The notes: generated from the sequence alone by a model not told the origin. A stretch of 40,673 nt of DNA from Spirochaetales bacterium (GCA_021736255.1 JAIPGG010000015.1:1-40673), one strand, 5' to 3'; positions 24,491-32,169 are shown, numbered from the stretch's first letter. Program-made: numbers and translations.

Positions 24491-25459
24491 TTATTCTTCA
24501 AGAACATACTCCCGCATTTCCTGTTCATTGAGATAAACCCTGAGTTTCAGGTCTTTCCAGCTCTCCGGCCAGAGCAGGGGGGCGGCGGCTTTTGTTTTCT
24601 GAAAGAGCGGGATGTCCTCTGAAAACTCGTTTTGACGCATAGTCTCCTGGATCTCTTCCATCCTCGGTAAGAAGAACCGGATGGATTTGTGGAGAAGAGG
24701 GAGACTCTGCTTCCTTTTTTCGGGGCCCAGATCGATAACCGTTTCACATATTGTCTTGTACTTACAGATAAGGGGATAGAAGGGGTAGGTCCGTTTTCCC
24801 TGGGGGACAATTGTCTTGGTGAAGAACTTGGTCAGATCGTTGTCGATCCAGATACCTTGAACAAAATACCCGCGTCCTGTTTCTCCGATCCATGTCTGAG
24901 AGATGGTCTGGAGTATCTGAAACGCGCTGATCCTGTCATCGCTGGTGATAAGATCTCTGAGAGGAATGAAGTTGGCCTCGAGAAACAGATGGTTGCTCGA
25001 ATATTCAGGGGTTTGATCGTTGGTTCCCCGCTGAATCAGTTCATGGTACTGGGCGCGGTAGTGAAGATCTAGGCGGAGCAGATAGAGGTAGCGCTGGTCT
25101 TCGATTCGGTATACCCGGTAAAAACAGGGGCGCAGATTTTCAGCAGGATCAAAAAAATAATTGAGCTCGGCAAAAATCTCCGGAACGATGTCGATAATCT
25201 GTTCAACCATGGAAGCGAGCCGATCGAGATAGCCCTTTTCCGGCCGTTTGTTGTAGATATCGTGATGAATAGGAAAGCTCGGAACGGTAAAGGGCTTGGG
25301 CAGCTGGAGAAAGAAATCCTCGCTCTGAGAAAAGTGTCGACTAACTGGATGCTGAGTGTTTTCTTCGCCTTTGACGGTGCTTGCGGTTTTTTGCTGTAAA
25401 AGCTTGTTGATCTGCGGATCAGCGTAATGAACGGTGATTACGTTCTCAATTTCTGCCAT
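24491..25459 (-). CDS. Conserved-looking protein of unknown function, first gene of murD-add operon
   Basis: A soluble protein of 322 residues with no signal peptide, membrane segment or motif I recognise. It is rich in aromatic residues and mixed helix/strand pattern; FYRVYRIEDQRYLYLLRLDLHYRAQYH near the middle and SNHLFLEANFIPLRDLI stand out. The listed start is the ATG at 25459. A TTG/ATG pair at 25528/25525 would add 22-23 residues, but a promoter (-35 TTGATA, -10 TATCAT) falls between the two starts and points to 25459. Ten nt separate its stop from the murD start. Its place before murD suggests, weakly, a cell-envelope or division role. Confidence 0.7.
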   Translation of the reverse strand: MAEIENVITVHYADPQINKLLQQKTASTVKGEENTQHPVSRHFSQSEDFFLQLPKPFTVPSFPIHHDIYNKRPEKGYLDRLASMVEQIIDIVPEIFAELNYFFDPAENLRPCFYRVYRIEDQRYLYLLRLDLHYRAQYHELIQRGTNDQTPEYSSNHLFLEANFIPLRDLITSDDRISAFQILQTISQTWIGETGRGYFVQGIWIDNDLTKFFTKTIVPQGKRTYPFYPLICKYKTICETVIDLGPEKRKQSLPLLHKSIRFFLPRMEEIQETMRQNEFSEDIPLFQKTKAAAPLLWPESWKDLKLRVYLNEQEMREYVLEE

Positions 25460-25468
25460 TGTATCGCT

Positions 25469-25497
25469 ATGATACGAGGAAAACGCCGAATTATCAA
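25469..25497 (-). promoter_or_regulatory. Candidate near-leaderless promoter of the unknown-murD-add operon
   Basis: On the minus strand: TTGATA (25492-25497), 17 nt, TATCAT (25469-25474), 9 nt, ATG at 25459. The transcript would start about 2-3 nt before the ATG. Both boxes match 5 of 6 consensus bases. Confidence 0.6.
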
Positions 25498-25512
25498 TGA
25501 AAAACCATCCGA

Positions 25513-25539
25513 TTGTTCCGATCATCAAAATGGTATAGA
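25513..25539 (+). promoter_or_regulatory. Possible promoter of the FecR-domain gene
   Basis: An extended -10, TGGTATAGA (TATAGA at 25534-25539), with TTGTTC (25513-25518) 15 nt upstream. The start would be near 25546, leaving a 20-nt leader with AAGGAG before the ATG. Confidence 0.45.
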
Positions 25540-25566
25540 TTGTTTACTGAATACGAAGGAGCCGGT

Positions 25567-26778
25567 ATGAAAAAGAGATTATTCCGGACCATCTTGGTCA
25601 TGCTGTTTGTTGTCGGAAGTACTGCTCTCGCGGGGGCTCAAACATCGGCCGAGATTATCTACGCGGAAGGAAACGAGTTCACTATCATCGGGTCGGAAGG
25701 CCCTGTTTCTTTCGATCCTTTCACCGACAATGTAATCGGCATGCAGCTGGAAGAGGGAGACGTGGTCCAGACCGCCGAGGAGACATTCCTGGAGATCCGG
25801 GTAGCCGGCGCGGAAAATTATCTGAAGGTTGCGGAAAACACCGTTTTTACTATCGAGTCGATGGGTTCAGGGGGAGGCGGCAGCTTTTCCATGACCTACG
25901 GCCGGCTTCGTGCCAAGGTAAACCGTTTGCTGTATGAGGAAGATTTCCGGATTTCCGGATCAAGTGCTGTAGCAGGGGTGCGGGGTACGGATTTCGGCTA
26001 TGACATTATCCTTGTCCCGGAGAAAGAAGCCTCTGGTGAGGGTGATGGTGTTCGCGGGGAGGAGGAACCTCTACAGACAGGACAGGTGGCAAAGGTTTAC
26101 TGTTTCGATGGAGAAGTCGAGGTGCAAACATTCGAGCCTGAAGATTTCGTCGGTGATCGGGTGCCGGATACAGCCGAACCTGCAGCGGAAGGCGGAAGTG
26201 AAGAAACAGAAGGGTTTTTCCCCGATGACGGAGATGAAGGGAAGATTCTGATAGTCCGTGCAAACGAGATGATCACCCTTGAAGAAAGTATGAAGATGAA
26301 GACGCCTTCCGGGGATTCGGAGCTTCCGAAAGAAGTCCCCTCCATAAAAATCAGAAGGAGTTCGATCAACTCCGAGATACAGTCATTCTGGGATGCCAAT
26401 TCCTTCCAAAGCCCGGAGATTTCTCTGCCGGAGCAGGGGGATGAGGACCAAAAGCTCGGGGCAAAGGCGACTGAATCGGATACCGAAGATGGTGGTGAAG
26501 CCGGGGATGCGGCAAAAGAAAAACATGATCGCCGCATCATTACCGAGAAAGAGGAACTAACCCTCCGCAAGCAGGCTCTCATCGTGCAGGGAAACACGTT
26601 GACGATTCTCGGAACCCTGACTGCAGCCGGCGGAGTTATCACGGCGGTAGCCGGACAGGACATCTTCCCCGGAATGAGCTCGGCCCAAGCCGAACAGGTC
26701 GGGCTGGGACTTACTATTACCGGCGGGAGCATGGTTCTCGGAGGTATTTTTTCTTATGTTGGTGCAGCGTTGGAATAG
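25567..26778 (+). CDS. Exported FecR-domain protein
   Basis: A 403-residue protein. The signal peptide runs to about residue 24 (cleavage after AGA). A FecR-type domain occupies residues 25-180: EGDVVQTAEETFLEIRV, then YGRLRAKVNRL and SGSSAVAGVRGTDFGYDI, the family's best conserved stretch. A long acidic, low-complexity linker (about 150-260 and 280-330) follows. The C-terminus has two hydrophobic segments near 340-400 (ILGTLTAAGGVITAV and LGLTITGGSMVLGGIFSYVG), so the protein may be anchored at both ends or insert in a membrane. In other bacteria FecR relays iron-siderophore signals to a sigma factor, but stand-alone exported FecR proteins of spirochaetes have no assigned job. AAGGAG precedes the ATG at 25567. 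Confidence 0.85.
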   Translation: MKKRLFRTILVMLFVVGSTALAGAQTSAEIIYAEGNEFTIIGSEGPVSFDPFTDNVIGMQLEEGDVVQTAEETFLEIRVAGAENYLKVAENTVFTIESMGSGGGGSFSMTYGRLRAKVNRLLYEEDFRISGSSAVAGVRGTDFGYDIILVPEKEASGEGDGVRGEEEPLQTGQVAKVYCFDGEVEVQTFEPEDFVGDRVPDTAEPAAEGGSEETEGFFPDDGDEGKILIVRANEMITLEESMKMKTPSGDSELPKEVPSIKIRRSSINSEIQSFWDANSFQSPEISLPEQGDEDQKLGAKATESDTEDGGEAGDAAKEKHDRRIITEKEELTLRKQALIVQGNTLTILGTLTAAGGVITAVAGQDIFPGMSSAQAEQVGLGLTITGGSMVLGGIFSYVGAALE

Positions 26779-26803
26779 CTGTTCCAACATACAGCAGGGA
26801 ACC

Positions 26804-27367
26804 CTATGTGTCGGTCCGTTCGGTCTCTCCGAATACGAGTGCCTCGAAACACAAGAGCTCAGTCTCGGGGTCTTTCCAGCAGCCCGGTGTGAGGCCGGCC
26901 TTTTTACAGGTCTGGTCGAGGAAGGTTATCCGGTCCCAGTTTTGTTCAATCGGAACCTGAGGGAGGAGGACTCCAGCGGCTCCTCGGCGCTTTATGTAGA
27001 GTCCGTGTCTTCCGACAACCACTTCCTCGGCTTTGCAGGGTTCGAGCGGTGAAAGGACAGAGATCTCAATATCGATCTGCTCGTATTCCTCTTTCTGCAA
27101 AGGGGGAAAGCGGGGGTCCCGGAAGGCTGCCGACAGGGCCATCTTTTCTATTGTTTCGTTGAGCGGCCCCTCAGCAACGATGTGACCAATACATCCGCGG
27201 AGCCTGTCTTCCTTGTGCAGGGTAACAAAGGCCCCGTATTCTTCGGTGAGTTCCGGGGGTACGGGTCCGGTTTTGGGTTTTCTGTTTTCGAGTTTCGCCT
27301 TGATGGTTTCTCTGGCGAGATTGAGCAAAAAATCCTTTTGTTCCTGATTCATTTCAAGTCTCATCAT
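26804..27367 (-). CDS. amrA: AMMECR1 family protein (AmmeMemoRadiSam system protein A)
   Basis: A 187-residue AMMECR1-domain protein. The hallmark LRGCIGHI lies near residue 58, with AAFRDPRFPPL near 82, IEISVLSPLE and GVLLPQV following, all in family order. Biochemical role unknown. In many archaea and bacteria it is encoded with Memo and a radical-SAM protein; here Memo is directly upstream and no radical-SAM gene is in the window. Tandem ATGs at 27367 and 27364 overlap the Memo stop; AGGGA 5-8 nt upstream supports them over the Met at 27352. The gene is convergent with the FecR gene; only 25 nt lie between, without a clear terminator. Confidence 0.9.
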   Translation of the reverse strand: MMRLEMNQEQKDFLLNLARETIKAKLENRKPKTGPVPPELTEEYGAFVTLHKEDRLRGCIGHIVAEGPLNETIEKMALSAAFRDPRFPPLQKEEYEQIDIEISVLSPLEPCKAEEVVVGRHGLYIKRRGAAGVLLPQVPIEQNWDRITFLDQTCKKAGLTPGCWKDPETELLCFEALVFGETERTDT

Positions 27368-28193
27368 CTTTATCCCTGAAAAATGCTAGTGCTCCGTAGG
27401 AAACCACGTGTTCTCGATTCCCGTCCAGCTGCTGTGAGTTTCCCGTACTCAAGACCTCGCTCCGGCACGGCCCGTTCATACAAGAAAGCAGAACGGAAAT
27501 CGGACCGAGGCCGCACGGGGAGACCTCGTGCCGAAGACCGGCGTCCAGAACGGCTTGAGAATCCCCTTCTCTTATGAGCCTGATGAGTTCTTGGGTTTGG
27601 TTATCGCTTTCTTCCGTCGATTTGCTGCTGCTCAGATTTGAAGAGACTACAAAGAGCACCTCTTCTGGGGCTTTCCCGCACAGAAGGTTCAGAGCGCTGG
27701 AGAGAACACGGACATTCTTTCGGGAAGCTCGCCCCATGAGGATCGGCACAATCCGTATTTTCGGAAACAGATGAAAAAGGAAGGGCAGGTGAACCTCTAT
27801 TGCATGTTCCTCGAGATGAGGGATGTCGTTTCGCACGAAGTTCGTGCCGGCTGATTCGAGTTCTTCGACGAGTTCCTGGTCTACTGCGATTTTTCCCGAA
27901 GGTATGAGGAAGCTCGTGGATTCGGGAAGAACGAGAATATCTTCTTCTTCCCGGTGAACAGGAGCGAGGAGAACAGCCGTTTTGTAGCTGCCGGAGGATA
28001 CAGCTCGAAACCCCTCTCCGTACTGGGTCCCGGCATAGTCGTAGCCTGCATGGGGGAGGATGAGTCCAGCGGCTTTCCCCTTTTGTGTTTCAGCATTGTC
28101 GAGAAGGCGGCGGACTGTTGTTTTCAACCCCTCCGAGTCGGAAGGATAGAATATCCCGGGTACAATCGGTTCACGTACGGTTTCCTCGATCAT
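27354..28193 (-). CDS. amrB: Memo family protein (AmmeMemoRadiSam system protein B)
   Basis: A 279-residue Memo-fold protein, related to LigB-type dioxygenases. PHAGYDYAG near residue 47, LLAPVHREEE near 76, HLEEHAIEVHLPFL near 125 and SPCGLGPI near 226 match the family, and the His, His and Cys that line the metal pocket in Memo are present. The usual SSDxSHY motif reads SSNLSSS, losing an Asp and a His, so chemistry at this pocket may be altered. No Shine-Dalgarno precedes the ATG; it follows the NFACT stop by 2 nt, as if translation were coupled, or it may use the promoter at 28202-28230. AMMECR1 overlaps its 3' end. Confidence 0.9.
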   Translation of the reverse strand: MIEETVREPIVPGIFYPSDSEGLKTTVRRLLDNAETQKGKAAGLILPHAGYDYAGTQYGEGFRAVSSGSYKTAVLLAPVHREEEDILVLPESTSFLIPSGKIAVDQELVEELESAGTNFVRNDIPHLEEHAIEVHLPFLFHLFPKIRIVPILMGRASRKNVRVLSSALNLLCGKAPEEVLFVVSSNLSSSKSTEESDNQTQELIRLIREGDSQAVLDAGLRHEVSPCGLGPISVLLSCMNGPCRSEVLSTGNSQQLDGNREHVVSYGALAFFRDKDDET

Positions 28194-28195
28194 AA

Positions 28196-28483
28196 CTAGA
28201 AATTATGAGGCATTTTATCGTCGAATGCAACGCCGTTCTCTTCACCCGCCCCGAACAGGCGTTTCAACCGTTCCTTGTCGAGCCGGACAGCGAGGTTCTT
28301 TTCCTGTGTAGGAATTACGAGTCCGGTCTTGCCCTGTTTGACACGCCGCAAATATTTGACTTGGGTGTAATAGACGTCGGCGCTTCCTGCCTTTCTGAGT
28401 TTGCTGAAATGGAGGGCGAGGTTTGCCGCATCGAGAAGTGTTTCGAGGGGAATCGATTTGCCCGACTGCTGCTGTATAAATAG
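28196..28483 (-). pseudogene. C-terminal remainder of NFACT/RqcH gene after the in-frame UAA
   Basis: Directly after the UAA at 28484-28486 the same frame stays open for 95 codons to TAG (28196-28198). It reads SGKSIPLETLLDAANLALHF, then KLRKAGSADVYYTQVKYLRR, VKQGKTGLVI, EKNLAVRL and the tail DDKMPHNF. This is the rest of the NFACT-R domain in perfect register, so no frameshift is involved: one codon, expected to be Tyr or His (family PGSY/H), has become a stop. The lack of further stops and the good match mean the change is recent, a sequence error, or tolerated by readthrough. Confidence 0.9.
28202..28230 (-). promoter_or_regulatory. Possible internal leaderless promoter of the Memo gene
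   Basis: On the minus strand: TTGCAT (28225-28230), 17 nt, CATAAT (28202-28207), 8 nt, ATG at 28193. It lies in the last codons of the NFACT frame. The -35 match is weak. Confidence 0.3.
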
Positions 28484-29668
28484 TTACGAGCCTGGAGCGT
28501 TTCGGACATGGAGCGATGTGTCGTTTCCTCTGGTATGGCGCCGGAGCAATTCGTCGTTTTCCCGGTCGTTTCTTCCTACCAGAATCGTGTGCAGACCGGA
28601 ACGGAAGGCAAGACCGGGACGGCCTTCCTCGACCCGGGGTTTTTCCGGCGGTTGGTGTTTTTTCAAAAAGCTTTGGGCATAGTCGGGATCGTTCAGAATC
28701 TTTTCGCGCCGTTCTTCCAGGTCTTCGAGTTCACGGCGGACTTGTTTTTCCTCATTCTCGAGCCGTTCTTTTCGGGAGGCGATTTTTCCGGCACGCCGGT
28801 AATAGGCCTGAGCTTGGTCGGGAGCACTCAAGCCGGCAGAGAGGGGTATCTCGTAATGGGTTCCCGGAAAACGATAGCTTTCCAGGGTGATCGAGGATGA
28901 TCCCTCCGTCAGTTTGTTTTCCACATCCCGGAGAGAGGCAAAGATCAGGTCCCCGTATTCCCGGTACATGGTTTCATCCGCCGCTGAATCGAGCTGTTTC
29001 CTGATTCGTTCGAGCGCCGAACGAAGCGCATTACAGCGCCGCTCGAACAGCGCCCGGGCCCGCTCGATAACATCGCCCGTCTCCGTACTGCTGGGGCTTT
29101 GAAGATAGTGATTGTCGAGCCGTTCCTGGAAGCTGCCCTCTCCCGGCAGGTCGCGGATGCGTCCCGGAAAATCAGAAGAAGAAACAAGGCTGGAATCGAG
29201 TTCGGGGTGGTAAAACCCGCCGGTAACCTCTCCACGGCGCGGGCGCCGATACCACACGTCGAGGATTGTCCCTTCCCGGTCGGTGACGATCATGTTTGCC
29301 GCCCCTCCCCAGAGCCGAAGCCAAAGGAGGGTGGTTTCAAAATCTTTTTCCACGCCCTTTGTGAGCGTAAATTTTACAACCCGTTCCCTTCCGAGCTGAT
29401 AGACTTCGGCGAATCGTGCTCCGCCGATACGGGAAGCGAGGAATTGGGCAAACCGAAGGGCTCCCCCGCTTTTGGGAAATCCCCGCCTGGTAATGTGAAA
29501 GCGCATGGCCCTATGGTCGAGGGAGATAAAGAGGTTTCTGTTCCCCTGTTCTCCGTGGAGTTGAAGAAACATCTCATTGTAGGATGGCTGTCGTATCTTG
29601 CGAACAAAGTCGCCGGGAAACTCAGCCTCTTCCAGAATAAGATCGATTTCCGCCCAATTCAGTCCCAT
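28484..29668 (-). CDS. rqcH: NFACT/RqcH-type ribosome quality-control protein, cut short by in-frame UAA
   Basis: RqcH binds the stalled large ribosomal subunit with peptidyl-tRNA and adds alanine tails that mark the chain for proteolysis. This part has the NFACT-N domain (PSYNEMFLQLHG near 28, LWGGAANMIVTDREGTILD near 112), helix-hairpin and coiled-coil region (about 200-340), and the start of NFACT-R (HTILVGRNDRENDELLRRH, LHVRNAPGS) before UAA at codon 395. The full frame would be 490 residues, a normal length. In NFACT-N the conserved Asp-Arg pair (Asp97-Arg98 of Bacillus RqcH, from memory) seems to be Glu95-Arg96. The start is the ATG at 29668, with AAGGAG 5 nt upstream, not the adjoining TTG. 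Losing NFACT-R should impair ribosome binding. Confidence 0.9.
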   Translation of the reverse strand: MGLNWAEIDLILEEAEFPGDFVRKIRQPSYNEMFLQLHGEQGNRNLFISLDHRAMRFHITRRGFPKSGGALRFAQFLASRIGGARFAEVYQLGRERVVKFTLTKGVEKDFETTLLWLRLWGGAANMIVTDREGTILDVWYRRPRRGEVTGGFYHPELDSSLVSSSDFPGRIRDLPGEGSFQERLDNHYLQSPSSTETGDVIERARALFERRCNALRSALERIRKQLDSAADETMYREYGDLIFASLRDVENKLTEGSSSITLESYRFPGTHYEIPLSAGLSAPDQAQAYYRRAGKIASRKERLENEEKQVRRELEDLEERREKILNDPDYAQSFLKKHQPPEKPRVEEGRPGLAFRSGLHTILVGRNDRENDELLRRHTRGNDTSLHVRNAPGS

Positions 29669-29699
29669 CAAGTCTCCTTTTTTCTCTGAAGCCTAAAAA

Positions 29700-29728
29700 A
29701 GCCTAAACCTCAGACTGTTATTTGTAAA
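29700..29728 (-). promoter_or_regulatory. Possible promoter of the NFACT-Memo-AMMECR1 operon
   Basis: On the minus strand: TTTACA (29723-29728), 17 nt, TAGGCT (29700-29705). Its -35 box lies on the same bases as the -35 of the divergent PAS gene promoter. Confidence 0.4.
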
Positions 29729-29750
29729 TTCCGGGAAAGTATCATACTAT
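29722..29750 (+). promoter_or_regulatory. Probable promoter of the PAS protein gene
   Basis: TTGTAA (29722-29727), 17 nt, TACTAT (29745-29750); start near 29757, leader about 23 nt with AAGGTG at 29761-29766. Confidence 0.5.
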
Positions 29751-29779
29751 TCTCAGCAATAAGGTGCGTAAAAAAAGTC

Positions 29780-30715
29780 ATGATGGTTCCCGATGATATA
29801 CCTCTTCTGCTCGTGACGTTTCTCGGTATCTTTGTTTTTATCCTTTTTTTGTTTCTCGTTTTTTATCAGATCTATCGCCGGAGGGAAAGCGAAAGGGCCT
29901 CCCTGGAACAGCAGGAGCTTCTCTTCGACCTTTTGGATTATCTTGGGGAGGGGTTTTTCTTGAAGGACACCGAGTTTCGGTTTCTCCTTGGTAACCGTAC
30001 CACTGCCGAGCTCCACGGATTTCCATCGCGGGAAGAGATTACCGGGAAAACAGATTTCGACATGCATGAAGCGGAGCCGGCTCAGAGGTTTTATGAAGAG
30101 GAACAGGAGCTTTTAAAAACCGGCAAGGCCATCGCCAATCGGATAGTGGAATTGAACGGTGCCGACGGCCCCCGGTTTCTGCGGTACACAAAGATTCCAC
30201 GAAAGGATTCCGAGGGAAAAATCATTGGAATCGCCGGTGTGATCGAGGACGTTACTGATCGGATTTTGCGGGAAAAGGAAAACGAGAAATACCGCAGAAA
30301 GATGGAGGAGTTTGTTCAAGCCAAAACGCAAACGGAACGGCTCAACATGCCGGACGAAAAGACGGCATCTCCCGCTGAATTCGGGCGGCACCGGGTAGAC
30401 AGCCTGGTCGAAGAGGCGGCACGCCTGCTCCGGGAAAGGATGTCCCTGAAAGCGGGGAGGGAGCAAAAAGAGATAAAGATTCGTTTTTTTTCTCCCGATG
30501 ATGTGCTTTCCCTTTGGTGTGACCGGGGTGCGATGGTGCAGTTATTAGTAGATGTGTTTAAGAGTTCTGTGCAAGCCCTCCAGAACAGGAACATCCAATG
30601 GAACCAAATCGACCCCCAGATTATTGTTCGCTGCAGCAGGTACGAGAGCAACACGGAAATACAGGTAACAGCCAACGGGGCGAAAAACAGTTTTGTTATC
30701 CGGTCTATCCGGTAA
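29780..30715 (+). CDS. Membrane-anchored PAS protein with decayed, truncated kinase-like C-terminus
   Basis: A 311-residue protein. One membrane helix (about 8-30) is followed by a short coiled coil and a PAS domain (about 45-165): FFLKDTEFRFLLGNRTTAELHGF, then GKTDFDMHEAE, and the C-terminal PAC strand GIAGVIEDVTDR. After a linker, residues 230-311 resemble the start of a histidine-kinase ATPase domain: LWCDRGAMVQLLVDVFKSSVQAL parallels the N-box, but the Asn is gone, and the chain ends where the G1 box (DNGxG) should be (VTANGAKNSF). No phospho-accepting His motif is seen. It therefore looks like a sensor that has lost kinase function or works as a signalling scaffold. ATG ATG at 29780 and 29783 are both usable. 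Confidence 0.8.
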   Translation: MMVPDDIPLLLVTFLGIFVFILFLFLVFYQIYRRRESERASLEQQELLFDLLDYLGEGFFLKDTEFRFLLGNRTTAELHGFPSREEITGKTDFDMHEAEPAQRFYEEEQELLKTGKAIANRIVELNGADGPRFLRYTKIPRKDSEGKIIGIAGVIEDVTDRILREKENEKYRRKMEEFVQAKTQTERLNMPDEKTASPAEFGRHRVDSLVEEAARLLRERMSLKAGREQKEIKIRFFSPDDVLSLWCDRGAMVQLLVDVFKSSVQALQNRNIQWNQIDPQIIVRCSRYESNTEIQVTANGAKNSFVIRSIR

Positions 30716-30783
30716 AGGGTTTGCGGTTTTCTTCTGTGAGGATCAAACAACAATATGTTGAAGTACTCATATCCGGTTTCCTT

Positions 30784-32169
30784 TCACCCTCGAGTAGGCG
30801 AAAGAACATGGAGGATTTCGGCTGCAAAATAAAAGGAGCCGATTGCCAGGACCGGGTTCCCGAAAGCGACGGCCTGATCGACGGCCTTTTTTGTGTCCGG
30901 TTCGAAAAAAGCAGAAGCGAAGCCCTGCTGAAAGAAGCCGTAGGTCTCCCGGGGGCTGCTGGGCCGCACTGTTCCGGGGCTGGTAACGATGACCCGGTTG
31001 AACATGCCGGCGAGGGCTGCGGCCATCCCACGGTCATCCTTGCCGCTCACGCTTGCAAATAGCAGGGTCGTGTTTCGTCCGAACCGGGCCTCGAAACTGC
31101 GGGCCGCCGCCGACACCGAGGAGGGAGTATGTGCTCCATCGATAAAAAAGGGCGGGTCGGCCGCGATCTGTTCGAAACGTCCGGGAAGCGAGGCCGCGGC
31201 AAGCCCTGTTTCGATCTGCCGTGCCGGGATGAGGGGGAAGGTGAGGCCGGCTGCCGCCGCTGCGGTGAGCGCATTCTGTACCTGGATGCCGCCGGGAAGC
31301 CCGAGCTGAGCAGAGAGAGCGAGTTTTCGGGGTGTGCTGTCAGGTAGGGGGATGGCGAGTTCCGCCTCAACTCTGGTACCGGACGGTTTTTCAATAACCT
31401 CGCGTACATTAACCAGATCTTCGGTCCGGTAAAAAGGGGCTTCCTGTTTTCGTGCCGTTTCCCGTATTACCTGTTCTGCCTCGGCAGACAACCTCCCGAT
31501 AAGCAGCGGAACACCTTTCTTGATAATCCCGGCCTTTTCCCGGGCGATCTCCTCGATGCTGCTGCCGAGCACCTCGGTGTGTTCGAGCTCGATACTGGTA
31601 ATGACCGTACAAATCGGGGTGACTAGATTGGTTGCATCGAGTCTGCCCCCCAGACCGGTTTCGATGACCCCGTAATCTGTCTTCATTCTGCGGAAAAAGA
31701 GAAAAGCTGCAAGAGTGAGAAGCTCAAAGGTCGTAGGAGGTTCCCCGCCGGTCAGCCCGATCACTTCCAGTTTGCTGCGCAGTTGTTCTATCGTTCTGAT
31801 CAGGCCTGCGGTATTTTTTCTGCGGCGGCGTTTTGTTTCGGGGAGGATGCGGAAGCGTTCGCCGTAGTCCCGAAGGTGCGGCGAGGTGTACAAACCGGTG
31901 CGGAACCCCCCTGAAGCCAGAATAGATGCGAGAAAAGCGGCGGTTGATCCCTTCCCCTTCGAACCCGCCAGATGAAAGGAGGGGAAAGCCCGTTCGGGAC
32001 GATCGAAGGCTTTCAGGAGGGTATCCATCCGGTCGAGCCTGAAGTCGCGGAGTTCAGGCCGGCTCCGTTCGAGATTGGAAAAGCCCTCAAAAAAGGCGAA
32101 GGCTTCCTGTAATTTCGCGACGGGCTCAGCCCTTTTTGTTCGGATTGCGGTGGCGAATTGCTGCAGCAT
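30784..32169 (-). CDS. folC: Folylpolyglutamate synthase/dihydrofolate synthase
   Basis: Mur-ligase-fold enzyme of 461 residues that adds glutamate to folates, and in many bacteria to dihydropteroate. LAGSKGKGSTAAF holds the P-loop (69-75), TSPHLRDYGERF the folate loop, VIETGLGGRLDATN and SIELEHTEVLG the catalytic region, then AREKAGIIKKGVPL, and FFIDGAHTPSS in the C-terminal domain. HVAGTNGKGS is the usual P-loop wording; here Thr-Asn is Ser-Lys, still compatible. The ATG at 32169 is preferred to a TTG at 32196. It overlaps the end of hisD by 44 nt, an unusually long overlap, but family similarity needs these N-terminal residues. No other folate or histidine gene is near. Confidence 0.9.
   Translation of the reverse strand: MLQQFATAIRTKRAEPVAKLQEAFAFFEGFSNLERSRPELRDFRLDRMDTLLKAFDRPERAFPSFHLAGSKGKGSTAAFLASILASGGFRTGLYTSPHLRDYGERFRILPETKRRRRKNTAGLIRTIEQLRSKLEVIGLTGGEPPTTFELLTLAAFLFFRRMKTDYGVIETGLGGRLDATNLVTPICTVITSIELEHTEVLGSSIEEIAREKAGIIKKGVPLLIGRLSAEAEQVIRETARKQEAPFYRTEDLVNVREVIEKPSGTRVEAELAIPLPDSTPRKLALSAQLGLPGGIQVQNALTAAAAAGLTFPLIPARQIETGLAAASLPGRFEQIAADPPFFIDGAHTPSSVSAAARSFEARFGRNTTLLFASVSGKDDRGMAAALAGMFNRVIVTSPGTVRPSSPRETYGFFQQGFASAFFEPDTKKAVDQAVAFGNPVLAIGSFYFAAEILHVLSPTRG

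Noticed and set aside
26779-26803. Terminator between the FecR gene and AMMECR1
   Set aside because: Only a GTTCC/GGAAC pairing with a large loop and no T-run on either strand.
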